Source: Candidatus Sulfurimonas marisnigri | GTDB lineage: Bacteria; Campylobacterota; Campylobacteria; Campylobacterales; Sulfurimonadaceae | NCBI RefSeq assembly: GCF_015265475.1 | Contig: NZ_CP054493.1 | Coordinates: forward strand, 558,001-622,000 | Length of the DNA: 64,000 nucleotides | Direction of reading: 5' to 3' | Part shown: positions 11,918-20,917 of the stretch, piece by piece | Layout: the number at the start of each line of letters is the position of its first letter | Numbering within the stretch: position 1 is the stretch's first letter | The notes under the pieces: generated by a model | What the model was told of the DNA's origin: nothing | Database searches by the model: none | What the model saw: the letters and a program-made list of their open reading frames with translations, nothing else | Position numbers and translations under genes: made by a program

Positions 11918-14303
11918 AGTTATTTGCTCACATTGCCATTTAGAGTTTGATAAATCTCTAATGATTGAAGATGGTAGTGATTATTTCTGCTGCAAGGGCT
12001 GTCAGGGAGTCTTTCATCTTTTATGTGATGAGGGACTGGATAGTTTTTATGAAAAATCTAACAATATTAAGTTAACACCTCCTCGTGAAAATTTTGAAGA
12101 CTCAACAAATTTCAATAGCCCATCTTTTTATGATAGGTTTGTGAAGACTAATAATGATGGGTTTAGAGAAGTCTCTTTAATCATAGAGGGAATTCACTGC
12201 TCAGCTTGCGTATGGCTAAATGAAAAAGCTCTGCATAAGATGGATGGAGTTGTTGAAGCTAATATTAACTTCACGAACAATAAAGCTACAATTGTTTGGG
12301 CAGATGATATTGTAAAACTCTCGTCCATTATAGACATGATACGATCCATTGGCTACAATGCATTTGCATACGATGCATCAACACAAGAGTCATATGCTAA
12401 TAAAGAGAGAAAATCATACTATTTAAAAATGGCGGTTGCTATTTTTGCTTCTATGAATATTATGTGGATAGCAGTTGCTCAATATGCTGGATATTTTAGT
12501 GGAATTACTCAGGATATCAAAACTATTTTAAATATAGCAGAGGGATTACTTGCTACACCAGTCCTTTTTTATAGCGGATGGGTCTTTTTTAGAGGCGCTT
12601 ATTACGGTTTAAAAACAAAAGTTGTAAATATGGACTTACTAGTTGCAACAGGGGCAGCTCTTACATACGTTTACTCTATTTATATAACTGTTTTGCAAGA
12701 AGGTGAGGCTTACTTTGATTCAGTAAGTATGATTATTACATTTGTATTAATTGGTAAATTTTTGGAGGTATTAAGCAAAAAAAATGCAGCTGATACTCTA
12801 GATATTATTACTAAACAGATTCCAAGTGAAGTAAATATTGTAAAGGATGATAAGATTGTTACATGTAAGCTTGATGATGTGCATGTAGGCGATGTTATAA
12901 TAGTCTCTTCCGGTGAGAAAGTTTTGCTTGATGGCGAGATAATAAAAGGTGGCGGCTCATTTGATGAATCAAATCTGACAGGGGAGAGTGAGCCTGTATA
13001 TAAAAGTGTAGGAATGAGTGTCGTTAGTGGTACAACAAGTATTGACGCTGATATTCACTTTAAAGCGACTAAAGATTTTGAGCACTCTACACTTTCAACA
13101 TTAGTTACCCTATTGGAATCTGCAATAAATAAAAAACCAAAGATTCAGCAGATGGCAAACAGATTATCTGAGCATTTTTCATCGGCTATTTTGGCACTCT
13201 CTTTTTTAACATTTTTTGTATGGTGGCTTTGGCCGCACAGCTTTGAGACATCATTTATGATAGGTATTTCTGTGATTATAATAGCTTGTCCATGTGCTTT
13301 GGCCTTGGCAACACCAGTTGCAACACTGGTAGGTTTAAGCTTGGGAGCTTCAAGAGGAATACTCTTTAAAGAGGCTGCACAGATAGAGACTATGGCAAAA
13401 GTTGACACTCTTGTTTTAGATAAAACAGGAACTATTACAGTTGGAAAACCAGAAGTTATAAAAGAGCATATATATGGGGATTTTGATAAAAAACTTCTCT
13501 ATTCATTGGTTAAATCTTCAACTCATCCTGTGGCAAGGGGTGTTTTTGAGTATATTAAAAAAGAAGATGAAAGTATTATGGATTTTGATGAGTTTACTCA
13601 GATTCCTTCTCTTGGAATTAAAGCTAAATATAAAAACTTTGAATTACTAGGTGGTAATAAAAAATTATTGAATGATAATAGCATAGATACTAATTTTTCA
13701 AGCGATAACACACTTTTTTATTTTGCAATAGATAAAAAAGTGTTGGCTATATTTGAGTTGAGTGATAAGATAAAACCTGGAGCAAGCGAGCTGATAAAAA
13801 ATTTAACACAAAAAGGCATTGATATTATAATGCTAACCGGTGACAATGCAAAAGTGGCTTATAGTATTGCAAATGAAGTTGGAATAAACACGGTTATTTA
13901 TGAACAGACACCTCAAAATAAATCAGAATATGTAAAAGAGCTTCATGCGAGTGGTAAAACTGTTGTTATGGTTGGAGATGGCGTTAATGACATCTTGGCT
14001 TTAGCATCTGCAGATATTGGGATAGTTATGGGAAGTGGAAGTGATATAGCTATAGAGGTTGGTGATGTTGTGCTATTGGATGATTCACTGAGATCACTTG
14101 AAGATGCGTTTAAAATAAGTCGTACTACATTTGGACTAATAAAGCAAAATCTGTTTATATCACTTGCGTATAATGCCGTGACTATACCATTGGCAATGGC
14201 AGGGTATATAATTCCTCTGATTGCCGCAATATCTATGAGTGTTAGTTCACTATTGGTTGTTGGCAACTCGCTGAGAATTCGTTATAAATGGAATAGGAGC
14301 TAA
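11901..14303 (+). CDS. ccoI: Cu+-exporting P1B-type ATPase CcoI/FixI, for cbb3 oxidase assembly
   Basis: Copper-translocating P-type ATPase that supplies copper to cytochrome cbb3 oxidase; inner membrane. Features in order: a Cys-rich N-terminal metal module (CSHC, then CCKGC), an HMA domain with GIHCSACVW, transmembrane helices, the actuator TGES, the ion-channel motif CPCALALATP (first Cys ~463), phosphorylation site DKTGT (Asp ~507) and GDGVND. The start is uncertain: the same frame runs up to an ATG at 11847, but that would read through the asparaginase gene out of frame without a ribosome-binding site. TTG codons at 11892, 11901 and 11907 follow a GGAAAA and fit the family N-terminus better. 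ccoS begins 2 bases after the stop, which supports the CcoI rather than CopA assignment. Confidence 0.92.
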   Translation: MNLYNKVICSHCHLEFDKSLMIEDGSDYFCCKGCQGVFHLLCDEGLDSFYEKSNNIKLTPPRENFEDSTNFNSPSFYDRFVKTNNDGFREVSLIIEGIHCSACVWLNEKALHKMDGVVEANINFTNNKATIVWADDIVKLSSIIDMIRSIGYNAFAYDASTQESYANKERKSYYLKMAVAIFASMNIMWIAVAQYAGYFSGITQDIKTILNIAEGLLATPVLFYSGWVFFRGAYYGLKTKVVNMDLLVATGAALTYVYSIYITVLQEGEAYFDSVSMIITFVLIGKFLEVLSKKNAADTLDIITKQIPSEVNIVKDDKIVTCKLDDVHVGDVIIVSSGEKVLLDGEIIKGGGSFDESNLTGESEPVYKSVGMSVVSGTTSIDADIHFKATKDFEHSTLSTLVTLLESAINKKPKIQQMANRLSEHFSSAILALSFLTFFVWWLWPHSFETSFMIGISVIIIACPCALALATPVATLVGLSLGASRGILFKEAAQIETMAKVDTLVLDKTGTITVGKPEVIKEHIYGDFDKKLLYSLVKSSTHPVARGVFEYIKKEDESIMDFDEFTQIPSLGIKAKYKNFELLGGNKKLLNDNSIDTNFSSDNTLFYFAIDKKVLAIFELSDKIKPGASELIKNLTQKGIDIIMLTGDNAKVAYSIANEVGINTVIYEQTPQNKSEYVKELHASGKTVVMVGDGVNDILALASADIGIVMGSGSDIAIEVGDVVLLDDSLRSLEDAFKISRTTFGLIKQNLFISLAYNAVTIPLAMAGYIIPLIAAISMSVSSLLVVGNSLRIRYKWNRS

Positions 14304-14305
14304 TA

Positions 14306-14521
14306 ATGGACAGTTGGGTTATAGCTATGATGCTTGGCGCATCTGTATTTTTGGGTGCAATTGCTCTGTTCGCATTTTTATGGGCAATTAAAAGTGGCCA
14401 ATTTGATGATGAAGAGAAGTTTTTAAACGCTGCAAAGTTTGATGGTGAAGATGAATTAAATGATGCTGTAAATAAAGATAGAAAAAAAGAGGATTTAAAG
14501 AAAAATTATAGACCAGAATAA
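14306..14521 (+). CDS. ccoS: cbb3-type cytochrome oxidase assembly protein CcoS
   Basis: Small (71 aa) single-span protein: a hydrophobic helix over residues 4-27, then the characteristic WAIKSGQFDDEEKF segment and a charged tail. CcoS is needed for cofactor insertion into cbb3 oxidase. AGGAGC lies 8 bases before the ATG, and it directly follows ccoI as in many proteobacteria. Confidence 0.93.
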   Translation: MDSWVIAMMLGASVFLGAIALFAFLWAIKSGQFDDEEKFLNAAKFDGEDELNDAVNKDRKKEDLKKNYRPE

Positions 14522-14536
14522 GTCTACATGTAGAAG

Positions 14537-14563
14537 TTGAGTCGCCCAAAATAGGCAACTCAG
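14537..14563. terminator. Bidirectional hairpin between ccoS and the cytochrome c gene
   Basis: Arms 14537-14546 and 14554-14563 pair over ~10 bp with G-T wobbles around a 7-base A-rich loop. It sits between two convergent genes. Just upstream, 14523-14534, is the perfect 12-bp palindrome TCTACATGTAGA. Confidence 0.6.
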
Positions 14564-14568
14564 GTAAA

Positions 14569-14853
14569 TTATTTACCGATTGTTAGTGCGAATGCGTCTA
14601 AATCAGCGTCAGAGTATTTTGCAACTTGACCTTTCATAAGACCCTTCATTGCTGCACCGTAAGTACCAGCTTTGTAACCTTTAAGAGCAGTAGCGATATC
14701 AGCGTGAGTCATTTCAGAAACAATTTTAGATTTACCTAGAGCAGCCTTACTAAAGTCTCCACCGTGACACCCTTGACAAGCACCAGCATTTACACCAGCC
14801 ATTAAAGCTGTAGTTGCAGTTAAAGCAACAATTGAAGCAACGATTTTTTTCAT
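14569..14853 (-). CDS. Small periplasmic c-type cytochrome (c553-like)
   Basis: 94 residues with a signal peptide (residues 1-~23, ending before GACQGCH), one heme motif CQGCH right at the mature N-terminus, and a Met-rich C-terminal half (AAMKGLMKGQ) that can give the axial Met ligand. The size and layout match the class I cytochrome c553 family that delivers electrons to cbb3 oxidase in Campylobacterota. It is convergent with ccoI-ccoS and separated from them by a shared hairpin. Ribosome-binding site AAGGAAAT precedes the start. Confidence 0.92.
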   Translation of the reverse strand: MKKIVASIVALTATTALMAGVNAGACQGCHGGDFSKAALGKSKIVSEMTHADIATALKGYKAGTYGAAMKGLMKGQVAKYSDADLDAFALTIGK

Positions 14854-14972
14854 TTTCTATTTCCTTAAGGTTTTAATTTCGGACAAATTATAGTTATTCT
14901 TTTCTTAAATACTTGTTAATAGTTAATCTGCTATTATTTTATTAATTAAGTTGGGTAAAAAGGAAAGAGTTA

Positions 14973-15980
14973 GTGCAATATATAAAAGATACTTTAAAAG
15001 ATAAAACAATTTTAATAACAGGGGGAGCTGGTTTTATAGGCTCGAATCTGGCATTTTATTTTCAAAAGAACCACCCATACGCTAAAGTAGTTGTCCTTGA
15101 TAGTTTCAGAAGCGGAGAAACACTTTCGAATGGTAATTTAAGAAGTTTTGGTCATTTTAAAAACCTAATTGGCTTTAGTGGAGAAGTTATTAGCGGAGAT
15201 ATAAATGACAAGGATTTACTGCTTGATTTAGAGACTAACTATAAATTTGACTATATCTTCCATGAAGCTGCTATATCAGATACAACGGCACTTGAGCAAG
15301 ACCTGATGATAAAGACAAATGTAAATGCATACAAAGATTTATTAAACCTTGCTGTGAGACATAATGCTAACATGATTTATGCTTCATCTGCCGCAACATA
15401 CGGAAATGCTGAGTCGCCACAAAAAGTCGGCCGCGAAGCACCGCAAAATGTGTATGGTTTTTCAAAACTTAGCATGGATAATTTAAGTCGTGAGTATATG
15501 CAAAGTGCAAACATAACGATAGTTGGACTTAGATATTTTAATGTATATGGTCCAAGAGAGTATTTTAAAAATACAACAGCTTCAATGGTACTTCAATTTG
15601 GACATCAAATTTTAGCAGGTAAAAATCCTAAACTTTTCCAAAACAGTGATAAGATACTTAGAGATTTCATATACATTGAAGATATTATTCAGGCAAATGT
15701 AAAAGCAATGGTTACTAAAAAAAGTGGAATATATAATGTTGGAACAGCCAAAGCTAGGAGTTTTCAAGATATAGTGGATACATTGCAAAAAGAACTTGAA
15801 ACAGATTTAAAATGTGAGTATATTACAAACCCTTTTGTCGGCAGTTACCAGTTTCATACAGAGGCAGAAATAAGTTCAACAAAAGATGCTTTGGGTTATG
15901 AGCCAAGGTATGAATTGGAAGATGGGATTAAATCTTACGTAAGTGAAATTAGACGAACATATGAAGAAGAAGTTAAATAA
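14973..15980 (+). CDS. hldD: ADP-L-glycero-D-manno-heptose 6-epimerase
   Basis: Extended SDR epimerase that turns ADP-D,D-heptose into ADP-L,D-heptose, the donor for WaaC and WaaF. 335 residues; NAD motif GGAGFIGSN near residues 16-24, catalytic YGFSK, and NVYGPRE. The start is GTG with AGGAAAG ten bases upstream. The stop overlaps the hldE start (TAATG). Together with hldE and gmhA/gmhB it completes the ADP-heptose pathway. Confidence 0.95.
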   Translation: MQYIKDTLKDKTILITGGAGFIGSNLAFYFQKNHPYAKVVVLDSFRSGETLSNGNLRSFGHFKNLIGFSGEVISGDINDKDLLLDLETNYKFDYIFHEAAISDTTALEQDLMIKTNVNAYKDLLNLAVRHNANMIYASSAATYGNAESPQKVGREAPQNVYGFSKLSMDNLSREYMQSANITIVGLRYFNVYGPREYFKNTTASMVLQFGHQILAGKNPKLFQNSDKILRDFIYIEDIIQANVKAMVTKKSGIYNVGTAKARSFQDIVDTLQKELETDLKCEYITNPFVGSYQFHTEAEISSTKDALGYEPRYELEDGIKSYVSEIRRTYEEEVK

Positions 15981-17404
15981 TGCAGATACTAAAAAACTCA
16001 ACTCCCAAGATACTTGTAGTCGGCGACTTGATGATAGACCATTATTTGTGGGGAAGCTGTGAGAGAATCTCTCCAGAAGCACCTGTTCAGGTTGTAGATA
16101 TAGCAAAAGAGACAACTGTTCTTGGTGGTGCAGGAAATGTTATCAACAATCTTAAAGCCCTTGGTGCAGAAGTTAGTGTTAGCAGTGTAATAGGGAGTGA
16201 TGATAATGGGGCTGAACTTCTTAACATGTTAAAAGAGATAGGTGTTGAAACTAGATCTATAATAACTCAAGATGGAAGAAAAACATCTAAAAAGAGTCGT
16301 GTTATTGCGGTTTCTCAGCAAATACTTAGATATGATAACGAGAGTAAAGAAGAGATAACAAGAACAAGTGAAAAAGAAATTTTAGACTCATTATCAAAGA
16401 GTATTGCAGAGTTTGATGCAGTGATTTTATCAGACTACGGAAAAGGTGTTTTAACTGTAGCGTTGTGTAAAGGAATCATAAAACTTTGTAGAGATGCCGG
16501 TGTAAAAGTATTAGTAGATCCAAAAGGGAGTGATTTTTCAAAATATAGCGGTGCTTACCTTTTAACACCTAATAAGAAAGAGGCTATGTTGGCCACAAAT
16601 ATTGATATCAAAGACAACGCATCATTAGAAGCTGCATTGTTGAAGCTTAAGAAAGAGTGCAATTTAGAGGTCTCACTTATAACTCTCTCAGAAGACGGGA
16701 TTGCTACTTATGAAAATGAGCTTAAGATATTCCCAACTGTTGCAAAAGAAGTTTTTGATGTAACTGGCGCTGGAGATACAGTTATAGCCTCTATTGCTTT
16801 TGCTTTAAGCGTTGGTAAAAATATAGAGCAAACAGCTGCTTTTTCAAATTTGGCTGCAGGTGTAGTTGTGGGAAAAATCGGCTCGGCTACAGTTACAATT
16901 GACGAAATTGAGGAGTATGAAGCAAGTCTTCACAAAAGTACATCTGATGCACATATTAAAAGTTTTGAAGATATTGATAAAATTGTAAACAGGTATCGTG
17001 AGAATGGAAAAAAAGTTGTATTTACAAACGGCTGCTTTGATATTCTACATGTAGGGCATGTAAAGTATCTGCAAATTGCTAAAAGTTTTGGAGATATTTT
17101 GATAGTTGGACTAAACTCTGATGAATCTGTTTCAAGACTAAAAGGTCCTAGCCGCCCTGTAAATGTAACAGAAGACAGAGCATATATTCTCGCGGCACTT
17201 GAAGCTGTTGATTTTGTTGTTCCATTCGAAGAAGATACACCGCATGATTTGATTAAGATGATTAAACCTCATGTGCTTGTAAAGGGTGGAGACTATAAGG
17301 ACAAAGATGTCATCGGAACAGAATTTGCTGATGAGTTAAGACTAGTTGACTTTGTTGATGGAAAAAGTACAACAAAAACAATTCAAAAGATTCAAGGAAA
17401 TTAA
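15980..17404 (+). CDS. hldE: Bifunctional heptose-7-phosphate kinase / heptose-1-phosphate adenylyltransferase
   Basis: 474 residues with two domains. Residues 1-~320 are a PfkB/ribokinase-type kinase (GGAGNVINNL substrate region; DVTGAGDTV as the anion hole and catalytic Asp). Residues ~345-474 are a cytidylyltransferase-like adenylyltransferase with FTNGCFDILHVGHVKYL near 346. It makes ADP-D-glycero-beta-D-manno-heptose; the intermediate heptose 1,7-bisphosphate and ADP-heptose are also known immune signals. Overlaps hldD by one base and is followed directly by the yfaZ-like gene. Confidence 0.97.
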   Translation: MQILKNSTPKILVVGDLMIDHYLWGSCERISPEAPVQVVDIAKETTVLGGAGNVINNLKALGAEVSVSSVIGSDDNGAELLNMLKEIGVETRSIITQDGRKTSKKSRVIAVSQQILRYDNESKEEITRTSEKEILDSLSKSIAEFDAVILSDYGKGVLTVALCKGIIKLCRDAGVKVLVDPKGSDFSKYSGAYLLTPNKKEAMLATNIDIKDNASLEAALLKLKKECNLEVSLITLSEDGIATYENELKIFPTVAKEVFDVTGAGDTVIASIAFALSVGKNIEQTAAFSNLAAGVVVGKIGSATVTIDEIEEYEASLHKSTSDAHIKSFEDIDKIVNRYRENGKKVVFTNGCFDILHVGHVKYLQIAKSFGDILIVGLNSDESVSRLKGPSRPVNVTEDRAYILAALEAVDFVVPFEEDTPHDLIKMIKPHVLVKGGDYKDKDVIGTEFADELRLVDFVDGKSTTKTIQKIQGN

Positions 17405-17977
17405 ATGTTTAAAAAATTAAATTTAATAGTTGCAAGTGCAGTCTCTGTTTTCGCTATGAACAGCGCTGAGATAAATGTAAATAACTCAGATTTAGAGCTT
17501 AATGTGAAGTTTGATATGGGACAGTTTAATGAAAATGTAGAGCCAGCTACAATTTTTTTAGGTGCAAAATATCTTAATGGTGATGAGGGGCATAGTGACT
17601 CTAGAAATATAGATGATTATGGTGAATTGAATTTCTTGATGATGAAAGATGTTAGTGATGATCTTAAGCTAGGATTGGGATTTAAGCTAAACCACATAAA
17701 AAATTTCACATCAGTCCCTTTAGGTGCTGAAGTAAGTTATAAGTTACCAGGAACTACTGTTGTCCCTTTATATGTTGGAGGCAGTCTCTATTACGCATCA
17801 GAAGTTCTCTGTATGGAAAATGCTGATAGCTTTTTAGAGTATCGTGTTAATATAGATGCTGAGGTTATCGAAAACGGCCGTGTTACACTTGGATACAGAT
17901 CATTAGATACTAACTATAAAATAAGAGATGTTGAATATAACAAATCGGTATATATAGGCTTTAAATTCTTTTTTTAG
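17405..17977 (+). CDS. YfaZ-family outer membrane protein
   Basis: 190 residues, signal peptide to about residue 20 (before AEINVNN), then alternating-hydrophobicity strands typical of a small beta-barrel, ending in an aromatic C-terminus (FKFFF) as seen in Bam substrates. It resembles the YfaZ family, whose role is unknown. Start codon follows the hldE stop without a gap, so it is the last gene of the hldDE operon, and its stop abuts that of the convergent waaF. Confidence 0.75.
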   Translation: MFKKLNLIVASAVSVFAMNSAEINVNNSDLELNVKFDMGQFNENVEPATIFLGAKYLNGDEGHSDSRNIDDYGELNFLMMKDVSDDLKLGLGFKLNHIKNFTSVPLGAEVSYKLPGTTVVPLYVGGSLYYASEVLCMENADSFLEYRVNIDAEVIENGRVTLGYRSLDTNYKIRDVEYNKSVYIGFKFFF

Positions 17978-18952
17978 TCAGGTACCTAGCTTTTTAACAG
18001 CTTCTATGACTTCAGAAGCTGTGATACCTTTCATGCAGTCATGATGTCCTAGAGGACACTCTCTTTTCATACATGGAGCACAATCTAGCTCATGTCTTAC
18101 AATTTTACTTTTCTTATTCATCCACTGAGATGTCTCTTTATGTTTTGTTGGTCCAAAAATAGAAACAGTTGGTACCTGATAAGCAGCTGCCACATGCATA
18201 GGACCGCTGTCATTTGTAATAAAGAGTGAACATCCAGCAATATTCGCACACAGCTCTTTAATGGTAGTCTTTCCAGCTAGATTTAGATAGTTTCTTACCT
18301 GTGAAGCTTTTAAATTTTGCTCAATCTCGTTAGCCATTTCAACTTCATTTGGACCACCAAATATTATTATGTCAAACTTATTGCTAAATTCACTGGCAAC
18401 CTCTGCAAATCGCTCCGGATACCACCTTTTTGCACTCCCGTAAGTTGCACCAGCATTTATCCCCAAAGTGGGTTTTTTGAAGATCTCTTGCTCTATATAT
18501 AGCTTAAGCTCAGGAGTTGTGTTATCCCAACTCTCTACATCTGTCATAGCAAGTTTGGCATACTGCTTTGCGAGGTGCTGATTTGATGATATCTTTGGTG
18601 TATGTGAGAGCAAAAACATAGAGTGCCAAGATTTTTTTGCAATACATATAACAGTTTTTGTAAATCTAAGAAGTAGTGACGAGTAAAAGTGGTTTCTAAA
18701 AGAAATTGCTAAGTTAAACTCACCTAATTCACGGGCAAGTTTAAAAGTTGCAAGAACTCTGCTTGAAGCTTTTTTTGTTTCATCAACTATGGCTTTTTCG
18801 CAAAGTGGATGATTTTTTATTGCTTCAATTGAAGCATAACTTCCTATAAATGTAAACTTAGCATTTGGATAGTATGATGCTAAAAGCTCGATTGCAGGCG
18901 TTGCCATAACAGCATCTCCAAGCCAGTTTGGTAAAATAATTAAAATTTTCAT
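17978..18952 (-). CDS. waaF: ADP-heptose:LPS heptosyltransferase II
   Basis: GT9 enzyme adding the second heptose to the LPS inner core at the cytoplasmic face. The start is set at MKILIILPNWLGD (18952), which begins at the family N-terminus; six extra codons upstream are possible. Visible motifs are NWLGDAVMATPA, NAGATYGSAKRWYPERFAEVA in the linker region, and TNDSGPMHVAAA for the ADP-heptose site. 324 residues. It overlaps no other gene and follows the glycosidase-like gene (same strand), with which it probably forms an operon. Confidence 0.93.
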   Translation of the reverse strand: MKILIILPNWLGDAVMATPAIELLASYYPNAKFTFIGSYASIEAIKNHPLCEKAIVDETKKASSRVLATFKLARELGEFNLAISFRNHFYSSLLLRFTKTVICIAKKSWHSMFLLSHTPKISSNQHLAKQYAKLAMTDVESWDNTTPELKLYIEQEIFKKPTLGINAGATYGSAKRWYPERFAEVASEFSNKFDIIIFGGPNEVEMANEIEQNLKASQVRNYLNLAGKTTIKELCANIAGCSLFITNDSGPMHVAAAYQVPTVSIFGPTKHKETSQWMNKKSKIVRHELDCAPCMKRECPLGHHDCMKGITASEVIEAVKKLGT

Positions 18953-18959
18953 ATCAAAA

Positions 18960-20219
18960 TTATACCGCATCTTTTATATAAATATATAGTGGGGATGAGC
19001 CTATGTTTAAAGTTTTGTCTTCTATAATTTCCCCATCACGTGAGTAAACTGTGAAGAAATCTTCATTTTTTAAAGTTGTGGGTTTTAGAGACCAATGTAT
19101 CTGTAAAAGCCTATCTTCTACTAAACACTGAAGAATGTAGTAGTCCCTTTTTATATCTAGTCTTAAGAACTGTGAGTTTTTCAAGTTAGAAAACATAAAT
19201 TTATATGTTTCAAATGCTGAACGTTTTCGAATAGAATCACGAGTATCTATAAGGCCGTATCCAGGTGCAATTAGCTGATGCCAAGATACAGAGTCTACTT
19301 GCTGTGAAGCAAAGGTTAAAAGATAGTATCTAAGCATAAAATCTGCATACAACTCTTCATCAACACACTCATGTTCGCTTGTAGGTGCATATGGAGAAGT
19401 ACCTGAAATAGGCCAGTTTACCTCTGTTACATGCAATTCCTGTCCTACTTTTGGGCTGCTCCACACTATTGTGCTGAGGAAGGCTATCTTATCAGATAAA
19501 CTAAATCCTAATTGAGTGTTCTCCGGTGCACCTCTTCTGTCTACATAAAGAAGCGCTGAAACTCCATCGTATCGGTATTTAAAAAAGTTAAAAATAGTAT
19601 GGGCAGTGAAGTGGTATTCAAAGTCTATAACACCACTACCAATAAGTTTTATATCTGGGAATTTTGATATTTTTAAATCATATGCAGTTTTATAAAAACG
19701 GCTATATTCATCCACGCTAAAGAAACCCCATTTAGCCCTGTTTATGGTTGAACCGATTTCAAAAATATCTACATGTTGACTAAGAGAAGAAAAAATAGTC
19801 TCTAAATCTTTTTCTAAAAGCTCTAAGTTTTCTACATGTTCTCTGTCTTGAAGTATTTTTAGGGTAATTTTTTTATTTCCAAGGGCTTTTATAAACTCTT
19901 TAAGTTCATGAAGTGTATCCATCTCCCAAAGTTTAAAACGAACTAGGACTCTTTCAACTGGTATCTCTTCTAATAGCTCTATAGTTAACCCAGGTTCTCT
20001 TTGATAATCTACACCTATACAGAAAAATTCTTTTGACTTTACCTCTTTTCTTCTGATAAAAGGCATTAAAATTAATGATAATGGCAGTACAATAATAGAA
20101 GTGAGAAAAGTTTTAAAAAGTGAATAAAACTCTTTTTTTCTCATTTTCTTTTTAAAACTTTTGTCTTTTAATTGATATGGTTGATCGGAATAATTATCCC
20201 ATGTATATGGCTGTTTCAT
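18960..20219 (-). CDS. Membrane-anchored glycoside-hydrolase-like TIM-barrel protein
   Basis: 419 residues. A basic N-terminus (~1-36) is followed by one hydrophobic span (~37-54), then a domain that looks like a clan GH-A (beta/alpha)8 barrel (GH39/GH5-like): FEIGSTINRAKWG near 153-165 lies where families have the x-N-E-P acid/base motif, and HVTEVNW (Glu266) lies where the nucleophile is expected. The acid/base pair appears replaced by Ser157-Thr158, so hydrolase activity is doubtful. It lies upstream of waaF on the same strand and so may act in LPS core assembly or modification. The family assignment is by motif and fold feel; substrate unknown. Confidence 0.6.
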   Translation of the reverse strand: MKQPYTWDNYSDQPYQLKDKSFKKKMRKKEFYSLFKTFLTSIIVLPLSLILMPFIRRKEVKSKEFFCIGVDYQREPGLTIELLEEIPVERVLVRFKLWEMDTLHELKEFIKALGNKKITLKILQDREHVENLELLEKDLETIFSSLSQHVDIFEIGSTINRAKWGFFSVDEYSRFYKTAYDLKISKFPDIKLIGSGVIDFEYHFTAHTIFNFFKYRYDGVSALLYVDRRGAPENTQLGFSLSDKIAFLSTIVWSSPKVGQELHVTEVNWPISGTSPYAPTSEHECVDEELYADFMLRYYLLTFASQQVDSVSWHQLIAPGYGLIDTRDSIRKRSAFETYKFMFSNLKNSQFLRLDIKRDYYILQCLVEDRLLQIHWSLKPTTLKNEDFFTVYSRDGEIIEDKTLNIGSSPLYIYIKDAV

Positions 20220-20262
20220 AGTGGTATTTTATCTTCTGTTACTTAATTTTAGTTCAATTGGA

Positions 20263-20268
20263 TATAAT
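20263..20268 (+). promoter_or_regulatory. Putative -10 element before the phosphatase-like gene
   Basis: TATAAT in the 77-bp divergent gap between the glycosidase-like gene (minus) and the phosphatase-like gene (plus), 29 bases before the latter's TTG start. No clear -35. Confidence 0.5.
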
Positions 20269-20296
20269 TGCGAAATTATATAGTAGAGGATAGAGA

Positions 20297-20914
20297 TTGA
20301 AAACAGTATGGAAAAGTATAGCGATAGTAGCACTGATAGCGTTGAGTTATTATTTATGGGATGTATATGTTAATTATAAATTTAGAACTATTAGTGAAAA
20401 TAAAGTTTATAAATCAGGACTAATAAAACCAAGTAAAATAGAGAGTTTTTTAATAGATAACAAAATAAATACGGTTATAAATTTACTTGACCCTGGTGTG
20501 CAAGACAGCTTAAACCCAGCACAACAAAAACATATAGATGCTGAAGATGAAGCAATTACTGAAGTAAATAGAAAAAATAATTTAAAGATTAAACATGTAA
20601 ATATACCTTCAGGTCAAGTACCAACTAAAAAAACATTGACTAAGTTTTTTGAAATTTTAGATGATAAATCGAACTATCCTGTTCTTATACACTGCTACCA
20701 TGGAGTGGGGCGTGCGAAAATATACAGTGCCATATACCGCATAGAATATGAAAACTGGAAAAATGTAGATGCAAGAGATAAGACTAGACTTATGGTTGAA
20801 GGCTTTGGCTATAAAAGCTCATTTGCTGACGGCAAAGAAAAGGGTGATTTCTTAATGAAGTATAAACCAAGAAGTGCCGGTGATGAAAGCACATTTAATC
20901 AGCTTAAGGATTAG
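20297..20914 (+). CDS. Membrane-anchored dual-specificity/tyrosine-phosphatase-fold protein
   Basis: 205 residues. A single N-terminal hydrophobic segment (~6-24) probably anchors it with the catalytic domain in the periplasm. The phosphatase P-loop is visible as HCYHGVGR (Cys-x5-Arg). The residues usually found as general acid (Asp) may lie in the LLDPGVQD segment. The start codon is TTG, after GGATAGAG. The next gene, an LTA-synthase-like transferase, begins 3 bases on, so they are co-translated. In an LPS-core locus the likely substrate is a phosphorylated sugar or lipid A rather than a protein; that is inference. Confidence 0.8.
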   Translation: MKTVWKSIAIVALIALSYYLWDVYVNYKFRTISENKVYKSGLIKPSKIESFLIDNKINTVINLLDPGVQDSLNPAQQKHIDAEDEAITEVNRKNNLKIKHVNIPSGQVPTKKTLTKFFEILDDKSNYPVLIHCYHGVGRAKIYSAIYRIEYENWKNVDARDKTRLMVEGFGYKSSFADGKEKGDFLMKYKPRSAGDESTFNQLKD

Positions 20915-20917
20915 AAA

